Shown here piece after piece: positions 22,401 to 33,899 of a DNA stretch of 64,000 nt (the first letter of the stretch is position 1; each line of letters begins with the position of its first letter). The stretch is from Rhexocercosporidium sp. MPI-PUGE-AT-0058. Its lineage: Eukaryota; Ascomycota; Leotiomycetes; Helotiales. Location: contig JAGTJL010000005.1 of NCBI GenBank assembly GCA_020746875.1, forward strand, positions 1,860,001 through 1,924,000, given 5' to 3'. Position numbers and translations under genes: made by a program. Below the pieces are notes generated by a model. The model ran no database searches. It saw nothing but the letters and a program-made list of their open reading frames with translations, and had not been told where the DNA came from.

Positions 22401-23363
22401 AAAACTAATTTAAATAATTTAAATAATTTAACTTAACGAGGGTTTTATATAATAGATAGAAATTTTTTACTTGAATAAAAGCCTTATATTTAGCTTAAAT
22501 GTAATATATTTTTTATATAATATTGAGCGATTTGTGGTTCCTTTTTTAAAAATATGAGTTACGTGAAGGCTTCTGGTTAGTCGCAGCCGCCCGCACGAGC
22601 CACTTGCAGGAATACTAGAATCCTCGGCTTATAGCTCGTAAATACTCGTAAGTAGCCGTAATATACTTATAAATACATTCGACGCGAATTAACGCGTTTT
22701 CTTTTTAGTAAATAAACTTACAAAATAAACTTTTCCTTTTCTTAATAATATTCTCTTTATAAGTAAAGGCGGCCCGCAAGTAATTTTTTAACGAATTATA
22801 TTAATACTTAATATAAGACGTGTATAAGGCATAAAATACGTCCGTAACAAGTGCTTTTCAGTTATAATTAACTTAGCTTCTAATTAAAATCCGATATACG
22901 GCTATCTTTTAAAGAAATCGATTTTAACGCACCTCGATAAACTCGTAGCGGCTTTATTACGGCTTTTATAGATAATCCGCGACTTATAAAACGTCGTCGT
23001 TAAACGCGCGCTAAAATCGAAGCCGCTCGAGCGCTTACGGATAATCGTTTTCTTCTTTCTTTTTTTTTACCGATTATAAAAAAGACTCCTCCGCTTATTT
23101 TATTATTTGAAAATTACCTTTCGCCGCTTATTATACTATTAATTACTCCTCTTCTTTTTAATAATCTTCTTTTACTTTTACCGGCTTTTTTTTATTTTAA
23201 TTCTCTTTAGTTTCCGGTTTATATTTACGTTTACGGTTTTATTAAACTGTAATGATTACTAACACGTTGAGGTGATTATAGCATAATAGAATAGTTAAAG
23301 AAGCGCTATAAACTGGCTAGTAATATTTTAATTTATATAAAAGCTAATTATTAAAGAAGGAAG
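22401..23363. other. RIP-mutated sequence of unknown origin
   Basis: AT-rich, stop-rich DNA up to the start of the gypsy LTR. A moderately GC-richer patch at 22,560-22,630 includes GTCGCAGCCGCCCGCACG. I see no family signature in it. Confidence 0.4.
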
Positions 23364-23743
23364 TATTACGAACGCCTCGCGTCCCGTAATACCTGGCCCC
23401 GGGATAATGAAGTACTCAGGACTAGAGGCTTAAGAGGGTAAGGGTTTTAAGAAAAAGATATTAAGAAAGTATTACTTCTAGAAGTATTACTTTAAAAGAC
23501 CTTAATACTTAAGATCTTATAAATTATATATTATATAATTATTATTATCGGTAAACGACTAAAGGATAAATAAGCCCTTAAGTTACGCGACCCTTTCACG
23601 TGACGACCGCTAGAGGTTTAGCGGTTTTAGCGGTCGTAAGAGCACGAGAGATTTTATATAAAGCTGGCACGTCTGCTATTAAATAAGAGCTTCGTATTTA
23701 ATTAAAAATAATATTTTAATTATATTAATTATTATTTATTCTA
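23364..23743 (+). repeat. Truncated 5' LTR of the outer gypsy element
   Basis: Matches 45,532 to about 45,915 base by base apart from C/T and G/A differences. It stops where the hAT-like copy begins. The last ~90 bp of the LTR, present in LTR2 and ending ACAGACCGTAACA, are not found on the other side of that insertion. Confidence 0.85.
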
Positions 23744-24129
23744 GGGTACAGCTAAAGCACTATACGGAAATAGCTAAATCACCATACGCCAAGGTTTTTC
23801 CAGGCACGCCGGGCGCATTTATCAACCGCGCCTTATTATACTAATTTGTACTAAGGGCTAAGGGCCGTCGATGAAACCCCTGAGCTTTACTAAACTTGAC
23901 TTTTAAAGCTATTCATACTTTCTCACTTAATACTTTAAAGTAATATATCGACTTTAAAGAGGATTATGAAAATGAATTAGTATAATTACGTAAGATGTAT
24001 ATATTGCACTTAGCCTTTAGTATAAATTAATATAACAGGGCGCGGTTAATAAATGCATCCTCCGGATTCTTGAAAATTCCTTGGCGTATAATGATTTAGT
24101 TATTTCCGTATAATACTTTAGCTGTACCC
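23744..24129. mobile_element. hAT-like MITE, copy A (386 bp)
   Basis: Ends GGGTACAGCTAAAGC ... and ... GCTGTACCC are inverted repeats extending about 50 bp inwards, with the family's tandem TAGCTAAATC motif and a CATACGCCAAGG segment. The flanking 8-mers (TTATTCTA and TTAATAAA) do not match, unlike other copies, and the LTR is truncated here. It therefore probably sits on a deletion or recombination joint. Confidence 0.85.
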
Positions 24130-27100
24130 TTAATAAATTACGCTTAATAAAATACTGTTTCGATAAACGGCGACGTAAATAAACGTAAAAAAACGTATAA
24201 AAAATCATTGCGGAGACACTTTAAAACCGAATATAAATTAATTCGCGAAATAACTTAAAATCTTATTACAAAAGACTTTTTAAACCCTTTATACCTTTAA
24301 GTACGTATTAATTATATTATATCTTATATAAAGATTTAAAAAACTAATAATAAGAAAATATATTAATTAAAGAAGTTTACGTTAAAAGAATAAACTTACG
24401 TACGCTTATAATTATAAAAGAAAGTAATTACTTAACCCTCGACGTTAATATCTAAAGAATAAAATTATAAATTATAATAGACTCCGAAGCGCAGAAGAAC
24501 TTTATATTTTTTATTATTATAATTTAATATCTTTTACTTATCGAAGTTAAAAAAGACAAATACTAATTAATACTCGTGGACGGAAGACTTGCCGCGAACG
24601 TCTTAATTAATATATAAATAAAATTACTACATATAAGAATCGGCGGATACTCTAAATATATTCAGTTCGACGTAACCCGGATTAAAAGGTATAATATTAT
24701 CTTAAAGTTATTATAAATATAACTTTATAACCTTAAGATCGACTAAAAAACGTAAAAGTTAAAAATTAGTAATTATAAGGACTACTTTTAAAATAAGAAA
24801 GTAGTAAAAAGCTTAAGAAAATTAAGCGTAACTTTTAAAAAAAAGCTAAAAATAAAATAACAATCCTTATAATAGACGATATGTTATTAAAATATAAACG
24901 ATTTAAGATATTATTTAAAAAAAAAACTAAGTAATAGCGCCTTACTTAAATACTAAAATTATAATCATTAGATCGAGCTAGCTAAAGGCATAAAGTTAAT
25001 ATTTTAATTATTATAAGAAGATTTAGCTATAAACTTAATAACGATTAAGAAATATATTAATAAAAACCTAGCGAAGGAATTTATTTAAGAGTCTAAATCC
25101 CCTTAAAAGAGTAACGTCCTCTTCGTATTAAAAAAAAAGGCCATAGCTAAATCTCTATACGTGAATAGCTAAATCCCCATACGCTAAGTAAGCGAGCCAA
25201 AAGTAAAGAGTGCATTTATTACTATTAAAATTAGTATGTATAATTATATATAGTGTATATCTGGCCCTTTTATATTAAATCATTTACTTTAAAGTCTGTA
25301 TCTTAAGTATATACTTTAACTTTACTAATTACCTGTAGGAGGCGTAAGGTTATAAGCTTAGGGAAGAGCATTTATAATAGTAATAATAAGTGGTGGTGGT
25401 AGAGGTGCGTTAAGGTGTTAAGTTAAGTTTAAATAGCTTTAACTTCTTTAATTCTTGCCTTAGGAGTAATGACGTAATTATGAAGGTTTATGCTATACAT
25501 TAAAGGCCCTTGCCACTTAGTATTAATTAGTATGACGCGGGAAGGTTAATAAATGACACTCGCCGAGTTATTAAAAATTTAGCGTATGAGGATTTAGTTA
25601 TTCACGTATGGAGATTTAGCTGTGGCCAAAAAAAAACGGCGGATAAAGAATATGCATCGACTACCGTTAATTAAACAAGGCCACAAAAAAGGATTATTAC
25701 GTATTACCTTTAGCCAAAGAGTTACGCGACAGACTTAGCGGCGCTAAGATCTTCATTTAATTAAACTTATAAGGCGCGTATAATTTTATAAAAATAGTAA
25801 AAGAAGAAAAAGAAAAAACAGCATTTCGCATACGTTTCGGTTATTATAAGTATATAGTTATACCTTCGGACTAATTAACGCGCCTATTATATTTCAGCGT
25901 CTAATTAATAATATTTTACGGCAATACTTAAACGTAACTTATATATATTACTTAAACGATATTTTATTTTATTTTAAAATAAAGGAATAATATGTAAAAG
26001 ACGTTATAATAATATTAAAGAAGCTAAAAGCTTCCTCGATATTCTTAAAACCCAAGAAGTGCTACTTTTATAAGGAAGAAGTCATCTTTTTAGATTACGT
26101 AATAACTTTTATAAAACTGGCCATAAACTCTTAAAAAGTTAAAATAATCGTCGAGTAAGCTAAGCTTATAAATATTAAAAAAGTATAATCCTTCTTAAGA
26201 TTTGCTAACTTTTATTAATAATTCGTTCGAAACTACTTAAAGATCGCCGTACTACTTACGGAATTAATATATAAAAACAAAAGCTTTAATTAAAACAATA
26301 AAATAAAGACAGCCTTCCGAGACCTTAAGAAAGCCTTTATTAAGAAACTAATCCTCATATCTTTCGATTTAAATAAAGAAATTATAATAAAAACAGACGC
26401 CTCCGACTATATTATTAAGGCCGTGCTAAGTTAACCGGGCGAAGACGGCAAATAGTAACCAGTTGTATATTATTTACGGAAACTCTCGCCCGTAAAGCTT
26501 AATTATAATATTTATAATAAGGAATTATTAGGGGCTATAGACGTAATACGCGAATAAAAGGTCTACCTCGAGGGATTGCCTTACGAGATGTAAATTTTAA
26601 CGGATTATAAAAATCTTATTTATTTTATAATTACTAAAGAATTAAATTAATAATAGATTTAATAATATAAAACGCTCTTTATAATTAAACTTCGATTTTT
26701 ATATATTAAAAAAATAGAAAACGTTAAGGCCGACGTTTTTAATAAAAAACCAAAATATCTTATAAATAAGACATACGAGTCGTATATTATATTTAAAAAG
26801 AATAATAACTCCCTAATAATTAATTACAAGCAGCTAGTAACGACAAGTTAAGTCCTCGAGAAAATCTGAAAAGGCTATATTAACGACTTAATAATAATTA
26901 AATAAAAGAAGTAGCTAAGTAAAAGGTTTTTCTTTATTGCTATTAAGGCTTTTTTATATTAAAGACGAGTTTATATTTTAACTTAAAATAAAATAGACTT
27001 CGTTAAAAAATAATATAAGCTACCGGCTTATAAATATTAAGAAATAGCTAAAACATTATCAAGGCTCTTTAAGGAATATTATTTCCTAAGAATAAGAAAA

Positions 27101-27205
27101 GTAATTAAGAATATAATCTCGTCTTATAACATATATATGTAAAATAAGGCAAACCACTATACGCCGTATAAGGTTATAAAGTTACTAACGACACTGCCAC
27201 GCCTA
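24130..27205 (+). pseudogene. Gypsy pol relic: protease/RT/RNase H/integrase zinc finger
   Basis: Plus-strand translation with stops gives clear pol landmarks. KYINKNLAKEFI lies before the copy-B hAT insertion and RICIDYR after it. LAKELRDRLSGAKIF and GAYNFI follow (RT palm). YLNDILFYF sits at the YxDD site, with the second Asp shifted by mutation. EEVIFLDYVI and SFLRFANFY follow. RNase H shows IIIKTDASDYI and PVVYYLRKLSPVKLNYNIYNKELLG. The integrase HHCC finger relic reaches TLPRL at 27,205, where the piggyBac-like element cuts in. TGG to TAA/TAG and CAA/CGA to TAA changes explain most stops, as RIP predicts. Confidence 0.85.
25139..25627. mobile_element. hAT-like MITE, copy B (489 bp)
   Basis: Left end GGCCATAGCTAAATCTCTAT, right end the inverse GGCCACAGCTAAATCTCCAT. 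It is inserted in an A-run of the RT gene and flanked by eight As on each side (25,131-25,138 and 25,628-25,635), in keeping with an 8-bp target duplication. The subterminal TAGCTAAATC motif is repeated at each end. No coding capacity. Confidence 0.9.
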
Positions 27206-27499
27206 TCCGTGGCAGTGCTGTAAGGATTGCGTTGCCCGGACCCCTGCCCGGAACCGTAAAAATAGTTATTCCGAAGGAATACTAAAGTCCTGTGCATTAT
27301 TAACATGTAAATAACCCTTTAATTTATACCTAAAATCATCGTTTTTATTATTATTATAATGCTAAAGAATATAATAGCTAATCTTATTAATCCAGGAACC
27401 CGTCGCCCGGACGCTGTATTACTTAAACGCCATAAGGACTATTTTAATTTAATATAATTGCGGGATTTTCCTCCTGAGATCCGACTACTAAAAGGCGTT

Positions 27500-28092
27500 A
27501 ATATAAACGATCTTGTATCCTTTTTTATTATATATTATACGCCTGAAATAATAGATTTAATAATCGAAAAGACGAATTCTTATATTTAAATACCTAAATT
27601 TAATAATGAACTTACTGCCCGACCCCTTCTTTAGTACCTTACTACCCGTGGAAAGTTTTATATTTATTTTATTATACGAATTTATATAATTTATAATATA
27701 TAAAATAAGATATTTAATTACTAGAAAGATAAGCAATTCATAGCCTATTACGACGTAATATTATATATTAAAGGGACCGGTTTTAAGAGCTTTATATAAG
27801 GGTACGATTAGCGGGGAGTAAGGCTATTAAACCTTATTAACAAATAAGTATTTCAAGACTTAATATCGGGCACAGTTTTTATTAATATTTTATAAGTAAA
27901 TAAGCTCTTAAATTATATTTAAGATATTAATCTTTCGGTTTATATGCTTAGCCGAGATATTATTATAAATAAAAGTATAATTCGGGTTAAGAAGCATATA
28001 AAAAAGGCTATAACCGTATTAAACAAGCCAATACCTACCGGTTTTAAAGTATAGGCAATTACGTATATAGGATTTATTTTATACTAGAATTA
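27500..28092 (+). pseudogene. piggyBac-like transposase, N-terminal half
   Basis: Translation with stops shows TPEIIDLIIEKTNSYI, LTTRGKFYIYFIIRIY, RDIIINKSIIRVKK and KPIPTGFKV, the order found in DDE_Tnp_1_7 (piggyBac) transposases. RDIIINKS aligns with the first catalytic Asp region (family R-D-x-x-x-D-E); the Asp-Glu pair has been changed by transitions. It continues after the nested insertions at 42,610. Confidence 0.75.
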
Positions 28093-28294
28093 TATAAGAT
28101 TCAAATAATAAAGAATTACTATTCGAAACGTTTAAGGTATATTAATTATAATTTAAACTAATCTCTAGCCTTCTAAATCCTCTTTACTCCCCTCTAAAGT
28201 AAATAAATAAAAATATTAACACGTAATCTATATTAAACTTATAAACCTTTCGTACAACCCCCGACCCTCTTTATATTAAATTTCACTTTTAATA
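28093..28294 (-). repeat. LTR of the minus-strand gypsy (3' copy)
   Basis: 202 bp, matches 42,408-42,609 including the shared block CTAATCTCTAGCC and the ACAACCCCCGACCCTC segment. The differences seen are C/T and G/A. Confidence 0.9.
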
Positions 28295-30804
28295 TTACCT
28301 CCTTTCCTAGAATCTTATCCCTAAAATACGAGGTAATATAGCGGTAATATAATATAGCAGACGTAAATCGAAATACATACAGACCTAAGTCGGACTCGAT
28401 TCTTTAAAATAAAAGTAATTTATTTATAAAGTAAACAATAATATTACGGACTTAAATCGGAATGTAAACGGGTCTAGATTAATAATAATTCGCGTAATTA
28501 AACGGTATAGCGAGTTCTGCTATAAGTTATTTATATTTTAGCTTTTAAATAAATCTAATCTTTAGTCGATATTATTATCTTCTCCTTTAATCTGGTTTCG
28601 CTATCCCTCCGTTTCCCCTTCGTTATATTATATTATATTATATTAGATTATATATTTGACTTGCCTTCGTTATAGCTTCGATTTACTGCCGCTACGCTCG
28701 CTACTTCGCTAGTAACGTAATAAATTACGTTTATGCCTTTTCGAAAGCTAATAACATTAAATATAATCGCTGCCGTAATTAAAAGTCTTAATATATCGCC
28801 GTAAGTATTTTAATATCCTTTTATTATTAATAAATATTAAAGCATTTATATCAACTTTAATAGCTCCTCGAGGAGGCATACGACCTTGCCTTAAAGTTAC
28901 TTACGGTTTAAAATGACTTTGCTTTTAGTTTTGCTTTAGCCGATGAGGTTTAAGACTTAATTATTGCCGTAATAGCCGCGGTAAACTAATTTACTTAAGC
29001 CGCCCGGTTTATTAGCGGTAACGCCTCGTCTCTCCTCCGTCCCGCCTCCGCTACCCCCCGTCCTACTGCCGCTATTATTATTACTCTTATTATTATTACT
29101 ATTATTAATGCCCTCCTTCGCTAGCTTTTTACTACGTAAAATAAGATTAACGCTCTCTTTCGAGAGTTATTACGTCGTATTTTTATAAATATTAATATAC
29201 TTTTATATTTTCTTTATATTAATTTTAATAAGCTTTTAAAAGCAAAGTTAAAAAAGAGAAAAATAAAAATAAAAATAAAAATAAAGATAAGAATATAAAG
29301 AAAGATTTTTAGGCCCGTCGTTTCCGCTCTCCTAGCGGCAGCCTCGAGCTATAAATAGCGCCTTTAAGCTTTTTATTATATTATAATTTATATCTTTAAG
29401 CTTCTTTTGTTTTACTTCCGGCGTCTTTTGGGGTTTAAATAAAAACTTTTGCTTTTAATTCTTTTATTTTCATAACTTCTATTATAACTCCGATTTCCTT
29501 TCTCTTAATATATCCCTTAAGTATTCTTATAACGTATTTTTAACGTATATAAAATAACTTATAAGCTCTTAAGTATTATTTATAATAAAATAACCTTTTT
29601 AACAAATTAAATATAAACGACCTTATTTTATATTTTTATAAGCTTAAATAAACTTAACCTTAAACTCTTCTTACTTTTAAACTTAAATTGCCTCCGGTTT
29701 GACTTTAACTTTCTTTTGTCTTTATTACGGTTTTAAAAGTAATATATAAAAAGTATTATAAATACAGTAAATTAAGAGCAGTTCGAGTTAATATATTTAA
29801 CTATAATTATAAATAATTTTCTTAATTTTAAAAAGCCTTAAAAATTTATTAATAAGCTTTCGAAAAGGCTTTAACTATTAAAAGTGCTTTATAATTAATA
29901 AAATTATATTTTTAACTTAAAACTTAATCTTTTTATATTTAATATCGTAAAACTTTTTATAAGATTCGAAAGTAATTCGAAGCTTTTCTATAAGTACTTC
30001 TCTTTCTTATTATAAAAGTCTTACTCTCTTAATTATAATAAATGTCTTTCTTTTTTAAACGTCGTCCTTAACGTTCAAATTAAGCTTTAAATTAAACTTA
30101 TATAATATTTAAAAAAGTATTAAATTAATAAATATATATACTAAATTATTATATATAAATTCCGCTAAGGCTAGCTTAAAGGCCTAATTATTTTAATAGT
30201 AATTATAATATATCTTTAAATAAAATTTTAAAACTTAATTTTGTCGTTCGGTTTACTTATTAATTTATAAATAAAATATAATATTAAATCGGCGTCGAAC
30301 CTAAAAGTAGAATATTATTAAAGACTAAAACTTACTTATAAAGATAAAACTTTTATTAATAATAATACCCTTAAGACATTTAAAGTCTTTATATATATAT
30401 TATATAAAAAGCTCGACTAGCTCGGGTATAATAATCGTTTTTATTACGGGATATATTAAATTAACTTTGTAAATCGATCGACGATTACGAAAATAAAATC
30501 GTATACTTAACCTACTCTTTTACTCGGCGATAAGTTTATAATAAAATCTATAATTATTTCTTTTTAAAGTTTTAAAAAAATAAAAAACGAGGCTAACTTG
30601 CCGTAAAGTCGGTGCCTTCTTAGTTTTCCTTTTTAATATTTTACGTAAGTACTTATATACTTTTTAACGTTTATACGTAGTCTTTGCTAAAAGTATTTCC
30701 TCGAAAGCAATTCGAAGGTTTTTTAAAACCTAAAATATCTTATTATAATATTATTATAATTAATACTTAAAATCTCATTTTAAAATAACTTCTTAAGTAG
30801 TATA
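28295..30804 (-). pseudogene. Minus-strand gypsy: integrase side and 3' region
   Basis: AT-rich relic between the LTR and the copia insertion. By position it holds the integrase and C-terminal coding part of the minus-strand gypsy. Only scattered coding-like patches remain and I do not claim individual motifs here. Confidence 0.55.
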
Positions 30805-31017
30805 TGTTGGTCCGTAGGGATTCTTACCGATATGGAACTCTAGCTTATAGCCGAAACGGTGGGGTTTCGGTAGGGTTCTGGACCGATATATATATATAAG
30901 GAGCTTTACTCCCATCTTAGAAAAACACACTTTATAATACTTTTAAAATTACTTAATAATATCGATATTTATTTAAATGACTTTATTATTATATATCCCG
31001 GTATAATTATACCGACA
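30805..31017 (+). repeat. copia 5' LTR
   Basis: TG...CA-bounded 213-bp direct repeat of 37,941-38,153. Contains a TATATATATATAAGG tract that may be the promoter (inference). Confidence 0.9.
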
Positions 31018-32859
31018 TTAATTAATAGTTTATTTAAAGTATTATAAAACGGCAAAGTTATAATATTAAAGAATTAAAATCGCTAATAGCGCGGGAAGTT
31101 AAGATCTTAACGCCTTAGCTCCGCCTTTATATTTAAATTAATTAAAAGGGAGAATCTTCTTAGCTTTTAGACGTTATAAAGAGCTAAACGTTTCGACGAT
31201 ACTATTAAATACTAACCTTAATACGACAGTTATTTTTTAATAACTATTAAGTTAATATAAATCCTTTTAATACGAGATTTTATTTCTGTAGACTTATCGG
31301 AATTATACCGAAACGGTATTATTACGGAAATTATATTAAAAGTAAGAGAATTAATTTCGATAAATAACGGAGAAGAGAATAAAGTAAATATTATACCTTA
31401 AGCCTTAAAGACTTAGTTAATAAACGAATTCCTCGTGGACTTAACGAAGTACTTAAAAGACTTTTATAAAGACTTTTATAATAAACGAATTAAGGGAGAA
31501 TTCTTTTTCTAAGACTTTTACGAGTTTTTTAGCGAATGAATAGTCGACTAATTTAAAATGATTAATAAATAAAAAAGACTTTATTTTTGTAACGCTTTTA
31601 GATTTTATAGAGTTTACGTCGAACGGTTAAAGAGAATAAAGATCGTTAAAGCGTTATACGCAATACTTTAGGCATTATATAATAAGTAGCCGCAAGACTA
31701 GCTTCGGGATTAAGCTCGATTACATTCTGAATTTATACCGGAATATATACGAGACGAGTTACGGCTATAAGACGGGTAAATTAAGAGTTTTGAGTTAATA
31801 CGACTAGCTTTACGAACGCCAGAAGTCAGAATATTAACTCTAAGCTAAGAGACGTATACGTTATAAAGCACTTAAGACGTTGCGACTTTATAGTATATTA
31901 TAATAGTCGATATAAAGGAGGATTTGTATAACGTAATTTCTTTAGCACTTATAAAAGTAAAGAAGGAGTCGCTATTTCTTACCTTTAGCCTTATAAAAGG
32001 TTTACTTTAATAAAGACTAAATAATATTTTACTTTTAAACTTAATTCCGGCACTTTTACTTATTTTAAGAGACGAGTTAATATTATTATTTAAAATAACC
32101 TCGGAATTAATAAATAACAATAGGAATTCGGACCTCTTTTTTTAATTTATTATAAAACCTCTTTCGAAATCCCAAATTAAGTCTTTAGCGACGCTATTGA
32201 AAATATATATTAAAGAGCTTTAATATAATAAGACGAAGGACTACTTAAATAAGAAGTTGCATATTTTTGTTAACTTTTATTAACGCGTTAGAGTTTTTAA
32301 AGTAATTTAAAAGAGAGCTTTTCCTTTTATAATATAAGACGAGGCGAATACGTATTATTATTATTATTTATAAAATAAAAAATATACGTTTAATTAATTA
32401 ATATAAGCTACGCGTAATCACTTTAAGACGGAAGAGCGAGCTTAGCGGTTCCTTAGTTAATAGTTTAACTTTAAATTTAAGGATTTCTAAAAAGCTAATT
32501 ATTAACGCAATAAGTTAATATTAATTTAATTAAAGAACTTCGCCAAGGAATTATAATATATATAATTAGGTCTTAAGAATAAGTATATGCGGAATAATTA
32601 AACGCTACGTAATAAAATAATTTAAGGAATATTAAGTAATTCTCTTTTTAAAATAATACTTTTTAACGCGTTTTTAACTTTTCTTATTTTTATAAATAGC
32701 TTACGGAACGCGGTTAGCGTAGAGGTAACGTATAACTTAAATTAACGCTATAAGCACTTTAAAATAGGCCTAAATCGATATAGAAACTACGTCGTAAAAA
32801 GTAACGCGTATTATTTAGACCGAAAGATTAAGTATTTATCTAGAAATAAACGCGGAGAT

Positions 32860-33213
32860 AAATTTAAGCCAAAACCTGGCTATTTCGGCTATATTATCTA
32901 TAAGAAATTGAATTACTATAATAGCCGCCATATAAACGAAGAGAGAGTTACTTTTAAGGCAAAATACTTTATAAATCGAAAGGCAAAAGGCCTTAAAGCT
33001 AACGATTCCTTTTTTAAAATATATTTAATATATATAAAAAGGAACGGTTTCGATTTAAATAGGATTCGGACCCCTTCTAAAGACTATAATAGTTATTATA
33101 AGTTAAAATCGTCGTCGGAAGTCGATTTTATTATTAATTCGGACGATTTAAATATAAGTAGAAAAAGCGACGGCTTAGCACTTTATATAATTATATTTAT
33201 AATAAATAAATAA
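32860..33213 (+). pseudogene. copia gag relic with zinc-knuckle region
   Basis: The stretch from about 32,870 reads KPGYFGYIIYKKLNYYNSRH, where Tyr stands in for the Cys of a CCHC knuckle (TGC to TAC by RIP). It is followed by an open frame to 33,213 that is rich in Lys, Asn and Ser. It is the longest open piece in this element, but is a remnant, not an independent gene. Confidence 0.6.
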
Positions 33214-33899
33214 AAGTATAACGCATAAGAAGTGCTTTAATAACTTAAGGAGCGAAGGGCAATTTATATTTTAAAAGCTATAATTATAAAACCTATTACT
33301 TTTAAGATATATATAATATAATAAATTAATAGATTTTTTTAAGGTTTATTAATTAATACAAAAGCGTTTAATAAGAACACCGGCGGCATTAATTAGCTAC
33401 GGGCGTTATAATAGATTTAGAACATTAAATTTAATATAAATTAAGTAAGAATAAGTCGGATTATATTCGGTGCCGGTTTAAGACTTTCCCTTAGAGTTAT
33501 AATAATTAATACTTTTATTAATAAGATGGAATTTATAATTATAAACGCGGATATATTATTCTTAGTTTATTTATAATAATTAAATAAGCTTAATATATAA
33601 TACAATAACCTTAGTAACGTATTAATTTAAAGTAAAAAGAGACACTTAATCGTTTAAAAAAAAGGTTATACGTGGCTTCTTTTAAATTGCTATAATTAAC
33701 TTTTTGACTTTTTAACGAGGACGATTAACACGTGCCACTTTATAAAAACGGAGATTAAACGATTTTATAAGCGGTTTGGCTATCTTACGGTAGCGCGTTT
33801 AAAATTCTTATTAAACTAAGCCGGCTATAATCCCGATTCTAAAGTAATAAAGAAAATCAGGAAGTTGTATAAGTATTATTAAAGGCATAAAGAGGCTTT

